Shown: piece after piece, positions 53,820 to 64,000 of the stretch | Numbering within the stretch: position 1 is the first letter of the stretch | How the letters are laid out: every line of letters starts with the position of its first letter | Translations under genes and position numbers: made by a program | NCBI RefSeq assembly: GCF_000503775.1 | Contig: NZ_KI629782.1 | Location: forward strand, 682,001-746,000 | DNA length: 64,000 bases | Source: Brevibacillus panacihumi W25 | Lineage (GTDB): Bacteria; Bacillota; Bacilli; Brevibacillales; Brevibacillaceae | Reading direction: 5' to 3' | The notes under the pieces: model-generated | What the model was told of the DNA's origin: nothing | Databases searched by the model: none | Seen by the model: the letters and a program-made list of their open reading frames with translations, nothing else

Positions 53820-54761
53820 CTATCGTTTTTTTGAAACAATTGCTACCCAGTCATCGATGAAAATGGTTTCCACGATGGTGAGTCCTGACGCGGTCAGAGC
53901 TTCCTTCACATCTGCTTCCCGCGCTTCAATAATCCCCGATGCGATGAAGGTTCCGCCTGGCTTCAACACCCGGTACACATCGTCGGTAAAGCGGACGATG
54001 ACTTCCGCCAGGATGTTCGCGATCACCATCTCCACTTGTTCCTCGATGCCGTCGAGCAGATTGTTCTGCCTTACCGTAATGCTTTCATGAACACCGTTCA
54101 GTTCCGTATTGGCTTGCGCAGAACGGACGGCCACTTCGTCGAGATCCATCGCCAGGACGTGCTCTGCTCCGAGCTTGACCGCAGCGATACTGAGAATGGC
54201 AGTGCCTGTCCCGACATCGTACACGCGATCGCCCGGGGACAGATACTTCTCAATGGCGCGCAAGCAAAGAATCGTGGTCGGGTGTGTCCCGGTTCCAAAA
54301 GCCATTCCCGGATCCATCTCGATAATGATTTCATCTGGGGACTTCAGCTCGTACTCTTCCCATACAGGCTTGATCGTCATCCGATCCGTTACGTGGATCG
54401 GCTTGTAGTACTTTTTCCAGGCGTGGGCCCACTCGTCCTCGTGAACATCGTTGACTGCAATCGTCGCCTTGCCGATATCAAGGCCGTACTCGATCAGCTC
54501 TGCCAACTGTCCTCTCAATGTTTCGACCACTTCGAGGAGATCGCGGCTTTCAACCGGCAGATACGCCTTGACGAATACGCCCTCGGCCGGAAAATCATCC
54601 GGGGAGAGCTGGTAGATCTCACCAAATGGCGTATCCCATTCGCGATACAGAACCTCCGGATCTTCAATCACGACACCGTTGGCACCCAATTCATACAAAA
54701 GACTGGACACCGCCTCTGTAGCTTCTGCTGTAGTATGGATACTAATTTCCGACCAATTCAT
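53820..54761 (-). CDS. prmA: Ribosomal protein L11 methyltransferase PrmA
   Basis: Methylates L11 with SAM. An N-terminal substrate domain (MNWSEISIHTTAEATEAV) is followed by a Rossmann domain with DPGMAFGTGTHPTT and VGTGTAILSIAAVKLGA, and NILAEVI. Length 313 aa is normal. ATG with GGGGAG. It follows dnaJ by 69 bp in the extended heat-shock operon seen in Bacilli. Confidence 0.96.
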   Translation of the reverse strand: MNWSEISIHTTAEATEAVSSLLYELGANGVVIEDPEVLYREWDTPFGEIYQLSPDDFPAEGVFVKAYLPVESRDLLEVVETLRGQLAELIEYGLDIGKATIAVNDVHEDEWAHAWKKYYKPIHVTDRMTIKPVWEEYELKSPDEIIIEMDPGMAFGTGTHPTTILCLRAIEKYLSPGDRVYDVGTGTAILSIAAVKLGAEHVLAMDLDEVAVRSAQANTELNGVHESITVRQNNLLDGIEEQVEMVIANILAEVIVRFTDDVYRVLKPGGTFIASGIIEAREADVKEALTASGLTIVETIFIDDWVAIVSKKR

Positions 54762-54830
54762 GAATCTACCACTCCCCGTTGTGTTCCTATTGCCTGCCTA
54801 AGATGATTGTACGCAGACGTATCCGCGGCC

Positions 54831-55961
54831 TTATTCGCCGCGGAACGCCCGTTTCATTTTTTCAAAAAAGCTCTCATCCTCTACACCGCCGCCATGTTGG
54901 CCCGGCTTCTCCCCCGACAATTCAGCCAGTTCGCGCAAAAGCTCTTTTTGTCTGTCGCTCAGTCTGGTTGGCGTAATCACCCGCACTTTGACATGCTGGT
55001 CACCTCGGCCGCTGCCGCGCAAGTGCGGAACGCCCTTTCCGCGCAGGCGGAAAAACGTCTCAGTCTGCGTCCCTGCTGGAATTTTCAGCTTGACGCGTCC
55101 GTCTACAGTTGGCACCTCGATCTCGTCACCGAGAGCCGCTTGTGCGTAGGTCAAAGGCACTTCACAATAAATGTCATTGCCCTCTCGCTCAAAAAACTCA
55201 TGCTGCTTGACGCGCAATACCACATACAGATCCCCCGGCGGCCCGCCGTTTGCTCCCGGTTCTCCTTCGCCTGAGACGCGAAGCTGAGCACCATCGTCCA
55301 CACCGGCAGGAATGTTGAGGTGAATCTTGCGGCGCACCTTGACCCGTCCGCTGCCGCGGCAGGAGGAGCATTTTTCCTTGAAGACTTTCCCTTTTCCTTC
55401 ACATGTGGTACAAACGCGACGATTTACAATCCGGCCAAATGGCGTGTTTGCAGCGACTTCCTGCTGTCCCGTACCGCTACATGTCTTACATGTCTCTACT
55501 CCTGTGCCAGGCTTGGCACCCGAGCCGTGACAAGTATCGCACTCCGCCTCTTTCGGGATTTCTACGTCTGTTTCCTTGCCGAACACCGCATCCGTAAATT
55601 CGATGCTCAAGCCAAATTGTAAATCGGCACCTTTCCGTGGCGCATTGGGATTTCTTCTCGCGCCGCCGCCGAAAAACATATCAAAAATATCGCCAAAGCC
55701 GCCCATACCTGATGTGTCAAAACCACCGCCGCCAAAGCCCTGATTCGGATCCTGATGGCCAAAACGATCATATTGCGCCCGTTTTTGCGGTTCTGAGAGC
55801 ACATCATAGGCTTCCTTTACTTCTTTAAACTTCTCTTCTGCATCCGCTTCTTTATTGACATCCGGGTGATACTGGCGCGCCAAGCGGCGATACGCTTTCT
55901 TGATCTCGTCCGCGCTCGCTTCTTTGGCTACACCCAACACCTCGTAGTAATCACGCTTCAT
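54831..55961 (-). CDS. dnaJ: Chaperone DnaJ
   Basis: Hsp40 co-chaperone of DnaK, 376 aa. J domain with HPD (RQYHPDVNK), a Gly/Phe-rich linker ([16 protein letters not shown]), four CxxCxGxG zinc motifs ([32 protein letters not shown]) and the C-terminal substrate domain. ATG with GTAGGAG. A terminator stands between dnaK and dnaJ. Confidence 0.98.
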   Translation of the reverse strand: MKRDYYEVLGVAKEASADEIKKAYRRLARQYHPDVNKEADAEEKFKEVKEAYDVLSEPQKRAQYDRFGHQDPNQGFGGGGFDTSGMGGFGDIFDMFFGGGARRNPNAPRKGADLQFGLSIEFTDAVFGKETDVEIPKEAECDTCHGSGAKPGTGVETCKTCSGTGQQEVAANTPFGRIVNRRVCTTCEGKGKVFKEKCSSCRGSGRVKVRRKIHLNIPAGVDDGAQLRVSGEGEPGANGGPPGDLYVVLRVKQHEFFEREGNDIYCEVPLTYAQAALGDEIEVPTVDGRVKLKIPAGTQTETFFRLRGKGVPHLRGSGRGDQHVKVRVITPTRLSDRQKELLRELAELSGEKPGQHGGGVEDESFFEKMKRAFRGE

Positions 55962-56013
55962 CTCCTACATCACTCCCATGACAGTCAACTGTTATCATAG
56001 CATGTGACAGACT

Positions 56014-56051
56014 TGAAAAAAAGTCAAAGTCACAACGCGTGACTTTGACTT
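56014..56051 (-). terminator. Intrinsic terminator between dnaK and dnaJ
   Basis: A perfect 12-bp inverted repeat AAGTCAAAGTCA / TGACTTTGACTT (56021-56032, 56040-56051), followed on the minus strand by seven T. Read-through would let part of the transcript enter dnaJ. Confidence 0.85.
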
Positions 56052-56088
56052 CTAAGTGGGTCACATGGTGAAGAATGTGCCAACGTGA

Positions 56089-58520
<2,432 letters not shown>

Positions 58521-58586
58521 CTCGAAATACCTCCTGTGTCGCTCCTCCGATCATGATGACCGGCAGCCATTCACTCGTACCTTGCT

Positions 58587-59615
58587 TTATTTTTCAAACT
58601 GCGAGGTCAGCATGCGCGACAGCCCTTCTGCCAGATGATTGAGCACAGTGATGACTCTGCTGTACTCCATCCTGGTCGGCCCTAGAATTCCCACCATTCC
58701 CACCGGCTTGCCGCCTAGGGAATACGAAGCGGTGATAATACTGCATTGCTTTATCGCGTCTAGCTGATTTTCTTGACCGATACGTACTGTCAGACCATTC
58801 GCTGGCATGCCCAACATATGAAGCAACTGGTCGTGCTGCTCCAGCAATTCCAGAATATCCTTCACTTTGTCGACATCCCGGAATTCCGGCTGGTTCATGA
58901 TCTTGGTCGCACCGCTCAGGTAGACACGATCGGTTTCTTCCTGATGGAAGGATTGATCAAGGAGTTGGAGCATTTCCTCATATTGCTCGGTATGGCGTCT
59001 CATCTCCCCAGAGATCTCCTGGTACAAGCGCTGACGCAATTGCCAGAGCGGCACGTCCGTCAGGCGATGATTCAGCAAGTTGACAAGTCTTTCAATCTCA
59101 CTTGTCCCGATGCCATCCGGCAAATCAATCAGTTTGTTTTCTACCCGTCCGGTGTGGGTGACGATGATCGCCACAGCCTGTGTCTCGTTCAAGGGAACGA
59201 TTTGCACATTTCTCAAACGATGATCAAAAACCTCCGGCCCCATAACAATCGCCGTATAGTTGGTGAGTTGCGTCAAAATCTGGGCCGTGTACTCCACGAC
59301 TTGCTCAGCATGAAGAATTCGCTCGGCAAATAACTGTTTTAGTTTAACCAAATCCTGCTCGTTCAACAGATGTGGCTGGATCAGGTTATCGACATAAAAC
59401 CGGTACCCTTTTGTAGATGGGACACGCCCTGCCGAGGTATGAGGCTGTTCGAGATACCCCAGCTCTTCCAGGTCGGACATTTCGTTGCGAATCGTAGCCG
59501 ATGAATATCCTATGTCTTCCCGTTTGGAAATCGTGCGGGAGCCAACTGGTTCGGCAGAATGAATGTAATTATCGACAATCGCGTTCAAGATCAGTCTTTG
59601 ACGGTCTGATAACAT
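58587..59615 (-). CDS. hrcA: Heat-inducible transcription repressor HrcA
   Basis: Binds CIRCE operators and represses class I heat-shock genes. An N-terminal winged helix (LSDRQRLILNAIVDNYI, GSRTISKREDIGYSSATIRN), a GAF-like middle and a C-terminal domain ending GILGPTRMEYSRVITVL. 342 aa as in B. subtilis. ATG at 59615 with GGAGG about 12 nt upstream. It is the first gene of the operon and its leader carries a perfect CIRCE, so it autoregulates. Confidence 0.98.
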   Translation of the reverse strand: MLSDRQRLILNAIVDNYIHSAEPVGSRTISKREDIGYSSATIRNEMSDLEELGYLEQPHTSAGRVPSTKGYRFYVDNLIQPHLLNEQDLVKLKQLFAERILHAEQVVEYTAQILTQLTNYTAIVMGPEVFDHRLRNVQIVPLNETQAVAIIVTHTGRVENKLIDLPDGIGTSEIERLVNLLNHRLTDVPLWQLRQRLYQEISGEMRRHTEQYEEMLQLLDQSFHQEETDRVYLSGATKIMNQPEFRDVDKVKDILELLEQHDQLLHMLGMPANGLTVRIGQENQLDAIKQCSIITASYSLGGKPVGMVGILGPTRMEYSRVITVLNHLAEGLSRMLTSQFEK

Positions 59616-59638
59616 AAGATCACTTCGCCTCCCCGTTG

Positions 59639-59665
59639 TTAGCACTCATTGCGATTGAGTGCTAA
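59639..59665 (-). promoter_or_regulatory. CIRCE operator of the hrcA-dnaK operon
   Basis: Perfect inverted repeat TTAGCACTC-N9-GAGTGCTAA, the HrcA binding site, placed in the leader just downstream of the promoter. Confidence 0.98.
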
Positions 59666-59678
59666 ATCTACATACTAA

Positions 59679-59705
59679 ATTATCAATAGTAGAAGGATTT
59701 GTCAA
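59679..59705 (-). promoter_or_regulatory. Promoter of the hrcA operon
   Basis: A perfect TTGACA (59700-59705) and GATAAT (59679-59684) with 15 bp between them; an alternative TAATTT gives 17 bp but a poorer match. The CIRCE lies just downstream of the predicted start. Confidence 0.65.
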
Positions 59706-59743
59706 CGGACTTCCTGGAGTTCATTTGCAAATCTCGACAGTGA

Positions 59744-60883
59744 TTACCGTAAAAACCGGGCAAAGACCTCATTGCCCAGCGGCAACCCCTTCCGAGTCAG
59801 GCGAAGAAACCCGCCCTGTTCCTCCAGCATGCCTTTTTCGATCTCTTCTCGGATAACCTCACCGAAGACTTCCCTGGCATCAGCGCCGAAACGCTTTGCA
59901 AACCGGCCAAGGTCTACTCCTTCACTCAGTCGCAGTCCCAAAATCATCTGCTCTTCCATCGCATCTTCTCGCGGCACTTCGAATTCATCGACTCGCGGCA
60001 GCCCTTCCTTGCACATCTGCAAATAGATCGGCAACGGTCCGGCATTGACATGTCTTCTGCCATTCACATAGCCGTGAGCCCCCGCTCCCAGACCATCATA
60101 TTCGTTATTGAGCCAATAGGTTTTATTATGCTTGCTTTCACAGCCCGGTTTGGCGAAATTGCTGATTTCATACTGATGATATCCTTGCTTCTCCATCTCT
60201 TCGATCAGCAAGAGATACATCTCAAGCTCGGTCTCTTCCGAGGGCAGCGGCAACTGGTCCTTTTGATAAAGGGTATGAAACAAGGTATTCTCCTCTACCT
60301 TCAGGCTGTACGCTGAAAAGTGCGTCGTCCCCAATGCAAATGCCTTGTCCAGAGTTTGCCGAAAGATCTCCATCGTCTGGTCCGGCAAGCCGAACATCAG
60401 GTCGATCGAAATATTCTCGAAGCCTGCAGCACGTGCGTTCTCCACACTGCGATAGACATCGTCCGTATCATGAATGCGTCCCAGTCTTTTTAACAGGGCA
60501 TTGTCGAAGGACTGGACTCCAAAACTCAGTCGATTCACCCCGAGCTCGCGCATCAGACGCAGCTTCTCCACATCTGTCGTGCCGGGATTCGCCTCCATTG
60601 TAAATTCGAGATCTGGCGCCAGATGTTTGCCAAGATATTGCTGGACTGTCTCCAGAAAAGAACGCATCTGTCCGAGATCAAGAAAGGTAGGTGTTCCTCC
60701 ACCCACAAAAATCGTCTTGATGGGCTGCATGGTTCTGTTCGCAAAGGTAAGCTTCATTTCTTGCTTCAGAGCTTCGAGGTAATCCCATACCAACTGCGGA
60801 TTTTGGGTGACAAAAGAGTTGAAATCGCAGTAGAAGCATTTATTCGTACAAAAGGGGATGTGAATATACACCGATTGCGGCAT
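59744..60883 (-). CDS. hemW: Heme chaperone / radical SAM protein HemW
   Basis: A 379-aa HemN-like radical SAM protein. The cluster site is IPFCTNKCFYCDF, and VGGGTPTFL and the C-terminal HemW domain are present. Proteins of this group insert heme into acceptors rather than oxidise coproporphyrinogen. The ATG at 60883 has AAGGAGGGG upstream; a longer frame starts inside the lepA-hemW terminator. Order lepA-hemW-hrcA is conserved in Bacilli. Confidence 0.95.
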   Translation of the reverse strand: MPQSVYIHIPFCTNKCFYCDFNSFVTQNPQLVWDYLEALKQEMKLTFANRTMQPIKTIFVGGGTPTFLDLGQMRSFLETVQQYLGKHLAPDLEFTMEANPGTTDVEKLRLMRELGVNRLSFGVQSFDNALLKRLGRIHDTDDVYRSVENARAAGFENISIDLMFGLPDQTMEIFRQTLDKAFALGTTHFSAYSLKVEENTLFHTLYQKDQLPLPSEETELEMYLLLIEEMEKQGYHQYEISNFAKPGCESKHNKTYWLNNEYDGLGAGAHGYVNGRRHVNAGPLPIYLQMCKEGLPRVDEFEVPREDAMEEQMILGLRLSEGVDLGRFAKRFGADAREVFGEVIREEIEKGMLEEQGGFLRLTRKGLPLGNEVFARFLR

Positions 60884-60916
60884 CTTCCGCTTCCCCTCCT
60901 TTCGTAGTTTTAGAAT

Positions 60917-60942
60917 GGAAAAGACCTGACACAAAGGTCAGG
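60917..60942 (-). terminator. Terminator-like hairpin between lepA and hemW
   Basis: CCTGAC (60925-60930) pairs with GTCAGG (60937-60942), followed on the minus strand by TCTTTTCC. It starts just past the lepA stop and may allow partial read-through. Confidence 0.5.
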
Positions 60943-60943
60943 C

Positions 60944-62761
60944 CTACTTCTTCTCATCCATGCGCAGTACGGCCATGAAGGCTTCTTGAGGAACCTCTAC
61001 GGAGCCGACCGATTTCATGCGCTTTTTCCCCTCTTTTTGCTTTTCCAGCAGCTTGCGTTTACGCGAGATGTCCCCGCCGTAGCATTTGGCCAACACGTTT
61101 TTACGCAAAGCGCTGATTGTCTCGCGGGCCACGACCTTGTGTCCGATGGTCGCCTGGATCGGCACTTCGAACTGCTGGCGCGGAATCAGTTCTTTCAGTT
61201 TTTCGCAAATCACTTTTCCGCGAGCGTATGCCGTATCCTTGTGGACGATAAAGGAGAGCGCATCCACCATCTCGCCATTGAGGAGAATATCCATTTTGAC
61301 CAGCTTGGAAGCTTTGTAGCCGCCCAGTTCGTAGTCAAAGGAGGCATAGCCCCTCGTGCCTGATTTCAGCAGATCGAAAAAGTCGTAGACGATCTCAGAT
61401 AACGGCATGTCGTACTTCAATTGAACGCGGTTCTCGCCCATATACTGCATGTCGAGAAACTCCCCGCGTTTGCCCTGGCACAACTGCATGACATCACCGA
61501 CGTACTCTTTTGGCACCATGATGGTAGCTGTAACATACGGCTCTTCGACTGTTTCGATCTTTTGAGCTTCCGGCATTTTCGACGGATTGTCAATCTCGAA
61601 CACTTCGCCGTTTGTCTTCGTAATACGATAGATAACGCTCGGTGCTGTGGTGATCAGGTTGATGTTGAATTCGCGCTCGATACGCTCTTGGATGATCTCC
61701 ATGTGCAGCAGTCCGAGGAATCCGCAACGGAAACCAAAGCCCAGCGCTTGGGACGTCTCAGGCTCGAATTGCAGCGATGCGTCGTTTAACTGCAGCTTTT
61801 CAAGCGCTTCACGCAGGTCGTTGTACTCGTTGGTTTCGATCGGGTACAGACCGCAGAATACCATCGGGTTGATTTTGCGGTAACCTGGCAGCGGCTCTGC
61901 GGCTGGACGGCTCGCCTCCGTGATCGTGTCCCCCACCCGGGTATCGCCGACGGTCTTGATAGAGGCGGCCACGTAGCCTACATCCCCTACCGTCAACTCT
62001 TCCACTGGCGTCTGGCGCGGTGTTGAGGTTCCGATTTCCGTTACCTCGAAGGCTTTGCCTGTCGCCATCATTTTAATTTTCATGCCTTTTCGAAGGGTTC
62101 CGTTCACTACGCGGATCGAGGCAATCACGCCTCGGTATGCATCGAAGTAGGAGTCAAAAATCAAGGCTTGCAGCGGAGCATCCGGGTCGCCCTCCGGCGC
62201 CGGAACTTTTTGCACGACGGCTTCGAGCACTTCCTTGATGCCGATACCCGCTTTGGCGGAAGTCAGGACGGCATCGCTGGCATCCAGTCCGATGACATCT
62301 TCCACCTCTTGCTTTACACGCTCTGGCTCTGCACTCGGCAGATCGATTTTATTCACAACCGGAATGATTTCCAGGTTATTGTCCAACGCCAGATATACGT
62401 TCGCCAATGTCTGTGCTTCAATCCCTTGGGCGGCATCCACAACAAGAATCGCCCCTTCACAGGCAGCCAGACTGCGGGATACCTCGTACGTGAAGTCCAC
62501 GTGTCCAGGGGTGTCAATCAGATGGAGAATGTATTCCTCTCCGTTGTCCGCTTTATAGTTCAAACGCACAGCATTCAACTTGATCGTAATGCCGCGCTCT
62601 CTTTCCAGATCCATCGAATCCAGGAACTGGGCTTCCATCTCACGGGATGACAAGGCACCGGTGAGCTCCAAAATCCGGTCAGCAAGTGTCGACTTGCCGT
62701 GGTCAATGTGGGCGATGATGGAAAAATTTCGTATCCTTTTCTGTCTTTCACGTCGATCCAT
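60944..62761 (-). CDS. lepA: Elongation factor 4 (LepA)
   Basis: Ribosome-bound translational GTPase, 605 aa. G1 [14 protein letters not shown]3 DTPGHVDF, G4 [11 protein letters not shown]-like domains II, III and V and the LepA-specific C-terminal domain ([19 protein letters not shown]). ATG at 62761 with GGAGGGAAC. A promoter is visible 70-100 bp upstream. Confidence 0.98.
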   Translation of the reverse strand: MDRRERQKRIRNFSIIAHIDHGKSTLADRILELTGALSSREMEAQFLDSMDLERERGITIKLNAVRLNYKADNGEEYILHLIDTPGHVDFTYEVSRSLAACEGAILVVDAAQGIEAQTLANVYLALDNNLEIIPVVNKIDLPSAEPERVKQEVEDVIGLDASDAVLTSAKAGIGIKEVLEAVVQKVPAPEGDPDAPLQALIFDSYFDAYRGVIASIRVVNGTLRKGMKIKMMATGKAFEVTEIGTSTPRQTPVEELTVGDVGYVAASIKTVGDTRVGDTITEASRPAAEPLPGYRKINPMVFCGLYPIETNEYNDLREALEKLQLNDASLQFEPETSQALGFGFRCGFLGLLHMEIIQERIEREFNINLITTAPSVIYRITKTNGEVFEIDNPSKMPEAQKIETVEEPYVTATIMVPKEYVGDVMQLCQGKRGEFLDMQYMGENRVQLKYDMPLSEIVYDFFDLLKSGTRGYASFDYELGGYKASKLVKMDILLNGEMVDALSFIVHKDTAYARGKVICEKLKELIPRQQFEVPIQATIGHKVVARETISALRKNVLAKCYGGDISRKRKLLEKQKEGKKRMKSVGSVEVPQEAFMAVLRMDEKK

Positions 62762-62831
62762 TGACTGTTAGTTCCCTCCCACGCGAATCCATTCCTGCCA
62801 GATTGCGTCTCACAAAAATACACTAACGGTT

Positions 62832-62860
62832 ATTATAGCAAACGCTGGATAGCGTAGCAA
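62832..62860 (-). promoter_or_regulatory. Promoter of lepA
   Basis: TTGCTA (62855-62860) and a perfect TATAAT (62832-62837) with 17 bp between them. Confidence 0.75.
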
Positions 62861-62947
62861 CAAAAGAGAATGGAGAGTTGGCCCAAAAGCACTAGAGAAA
62901 GTACGTTCCAAGTGATTCTGAAGCAATTACACCAAACTGTAAATTTA

Positions 62948-62956
62948 TGTTATTAT
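62948..62956 (+). promoter_or_regulatory. Extended -10 promoter of the holin-like toxin gene
   Basis: TGTTATTAT on the plus strand has the TGn extension plus TATTAT, about 65 bp before the GTG start. No clear -35 is seen, which is usual for extended -10 promoters. Confidence 0.45.
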
Positions 62957-63021
62957 TGGACTAACGATAGAACGGCTTGCAAAGGCAGTTGGCTACCTCT
63001 CGCGGAAGGGAGGGATGCTAC

Positions 63022-63129
63022 GTGGAGGTTAAAGATGCTTTGACGCTGATGATCGGTTTTGGTTCGCTACTAATAGCAGGGCTGACCCTGGTTGTCGCAA
63101 TAGTCGTAGCTCTTAACCAAAAGAAATAG
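63022..63129 (+). CDS. Putative holin-like toxin (type I toxin, Hol_Tox/TxpA-like)
   Basis: A 35-aa peptide: MEVKDALTLMIGFGSLLIAG followed by a hydrophobic helix and a basic NQKK tail. The start xxVxDALtLMIxFG...LI matches the pattern of small Gram-positive membrane toxins of the TxpA/BsrG type and the putative holin-like toxin family. The start is GTG at 63022, with AGGGAGGG 7 nt upstream. The stop lies in a strong hairpin (63123-63160), and an antisense promoter faces it downstream. Likely inserts in the membrane when the antitoxin RNA is lost. Identity is from pattern memory. Confidence 0.7.
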   Translation: MEVKDALTLMIGFGSLLIAGLTLVVAIVVALNQKK

Positions 63130-63160
63130 ACCGCCCCTGCCAGGGTACGCGGTCTATTTC
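63123..63160. terminator. Shared hairpin overlapping the toxin stop codon
   Basis: GAAATAGACCGC (63123-63134) pairs perfectly with GCGGTCTATTTC (63149-63160). On the minus strand TTTTGG follows; on the plus strand a T-poor tail. The arm GCGGTCTATT recurs at 63192-63201. Confidence 0.65.
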
Positions 63161-63204
63161 TGGACATTTTACCAAAGCCGACCGCCTTTGTAGCGGTCTA
63201 TTGG

Positions 63205-63234
63205 GCGGGAGCCGTGTGGTCGCACGGCTCCCGC
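63205..63234 (+). terminator. Strong hairpin downstream of the toxin gene
   Basis: GCGGGAGCCGT (63205-63215) pairs perfectly with ACGGCTCCCGC (63224-63234) around an 8-nt loop. On the plus strand AACAAGTTTTATT follows, so it may end the toxin mRNA; on the minus strand it would form the 5' hairpin of the antisense RNA. Confidence 0.5.
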
Positions 63235-63244
63235 AACAAGTTTT

Positions 63245-63273
63245 ATTATAACTTTTCCCAATTCCACATTCAA
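63245..63273 (-). promoter_or_regulatory. Promoter of the antisense RNA
   Basis: TTGAAT (63268-63273) and a perfect TATAAT (63245-63250) with 17 bp between them on the minus strand. No minus-strand gene starts until lepA, which has its own promoter. Confidence 0.65.
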
Positions 63274-63300
63274 GAGATGTTCTGGCGATGTTATGAAATG

Positions 63301-64000
63301 TCAGGATGGCTGCTCACTTCGCTGCCGGATCATGTCCAAGACTTCCGGTGGGAAAATTTCCGCAAGGCTGCTCTGATACCGATTTCCATCCTCTGGCATC
63401 TGGAAACCGACCACGCGATAGTCATTCCCCACATACATCACGTCAAACGCCATCGCCGCACTGATTCCTGGAGTTGTTTTCACTTTGGACCCTGATCCAG
63501 GCATAGGCCCTTCGTTTCTCGGCACTAGGGGCATCGACATGAAGCAGTTCGATGGTGATCTGGCGGTTCTTGCCCAGCCACCCCAGCTTATCTCCTTCGG
63601 TTTCCAAAAACTTGCGGATCAGCGGTTCTACCAGGCTTTGGTTGCTCGGAGAGATCCCTGACTTCACTTCAATAAATACATGCCCGAAATATTTCCCTGA
63701 TGACCGTACCTCCAGCTTCCAGATCCCCGGAGTGGGCAAGACAAGTCCTGAAGGAAAATGGCCCTTGGCATCGTAGAGTCCACCGCCCACTTCGAAGCTC
63801 CCCAGCTCCACTTGCTGTCCCTCGCTGTCGTGTGCTACTATATCCACCGTTTTGGAAAAGTCCCCGTCCAGCATCCACATGAATTTTTGCTGCTGACCTG
63901 CGTAGATGTTGCTTTCATCTGTAATCAACCGGACAGGCTTTTCGCCCAGATAGGAGAAAGTCAGGTTATCCACTGTTCCTTCGACGACAGGGGAAGGTTT
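63301..64000 (-). pseudogene. Gene of unknown function with apparent frameshift, N-terminus outside window
   Basis: The upstream frame reads in from the window edge and encodes beta-rich sequence (FSYLGEKPVRLITDESNIYA, VLPTPGIWKLEVRSSGKYFG) up to RAYAWIRVQSENN, then drifts to a stop at 63443. The +1 frame continues naturally as TTPGISAAMAFDVMYVGNDY...RVVGFQMPEDG and stops at 63301. Removing one A from the A4 run at 63477-63480 joins the two parts seamlessly. The protein looks extracytoplasmic (beta domains, no catalytic motif), and I do not recognise the family. It may be a true pseudogene, an assembly error or a phase-variable run. Confidence 0.65.

Larger units (their letters stand above)
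63117..63239 (-). ncRNA. Candidate antisense antitoxin RNA
   Basis: Predicted from a strong minus-strand promoter (-35 TTGAAT 63268-63273, 17-bp spacer, -10 TATAAT 63245-63250) starting near 63238. The RNA would begin with an 11-bp hairpin (63205-63234), contain a second short hairpin, and end at the 12-bp hairpin 63123-63160 followed on the minus strand by TTTTGG. It overlaps the 3' end of the toxin gene, as in the txpA/RatA and bsrG/SR4 systems. No expression evidence. Confidence 0.5.

Noticed and set aside
63301-63540. A separate 79-aa gene starting at 63540
   Set aside because: No ribosome site, and its N-terminal 20 residues read as out-of-frame sequence of the longer gene; a frameshift explains both frames better.

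Overview
The window looks like chromosomal DNA of an endospore-forming member of the Bacilli, most probably Brevibacillus (Paenibacillaceae). The evidence is the gene order, which follows the Bacillus subtilis yqe/yqf-dnaK-lepA region closely; the SLH-domain envelope protein; the sporulation genes yqfC and yqfD; strong Shine-Dalgarno sequences; and moderate GC content. The genus is an inference from remembered protein similarity, not a computed result. Nearly all genes lie on the minus strand, so operons read from high to low coordinates. No insertion sequence, prophage or CRISPR array was seen.

Left part (1-15081). A truncated acyl-CoA ligase is followed by stacked terminators and tRNA-Ser(UGA). 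A five-gene operon (class III aminotransferase, CoA-transferase A and B, M20 deacylase, aldehyde dehydrogenase) faces a PucR-type regulator and an AblB/YodP-type beta-lysine acetyltransferase. This resembles the B. subtilis kamA-yodPQRST set, but the aminomutase kamA is absent and an aldehyde dehydrogenase and regulator are added. Next come a tiny YjcZ-type sporulation gene, a glycerophosphodiesterase, a YtqA-type radical SAM protein, two exported proteins of unknown role and a six-tRNA operon (Ser, Met, Trp, His, Cys, Arg).

Middle part (15082-43650). An envelope/phosphoesterase group (EEP hydrolase, phosphodiesterase, S41 protease coupled to an SLH protein) precedes the informational block: yqfO, trmK, an acyl-CoA dehydrogenase, two membrane proteins, sigA, dnaG, yqfL, ccpN, glyS and glyQ (with a T-box leader), recO, yqzL, era, cdd, dgkA, ybeY, phoH, yqfD, yqfC, a small HTH-like gene, the sigma-W-type yqeZ-floA operon, yqeY and rpsU. 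The gene pgpH, normally between phoH and ybeY, is missing. ccpN has no canonical start codon and appears to start at AUC.

Right part (43739-64000). A HIT protein, murF converging on ddl, an rRNA methyltransferase, yqeW, an LrgA/LrgB pair, deoC, a Nudix hydrolase, mtaB, rsmE, prmA, the heat-shock genes hrcA-grpE-dnaK-dnaJ behind a perfect CIRCE operator, hemW and lepA. Beyond lepA is a compact candidate type I toxin-antitoxin locus: a 35-aa holin-like toxin gene facing a strong antisense promoter. The window ends in a gene of unknown function that appears frameshifted in an A-run.
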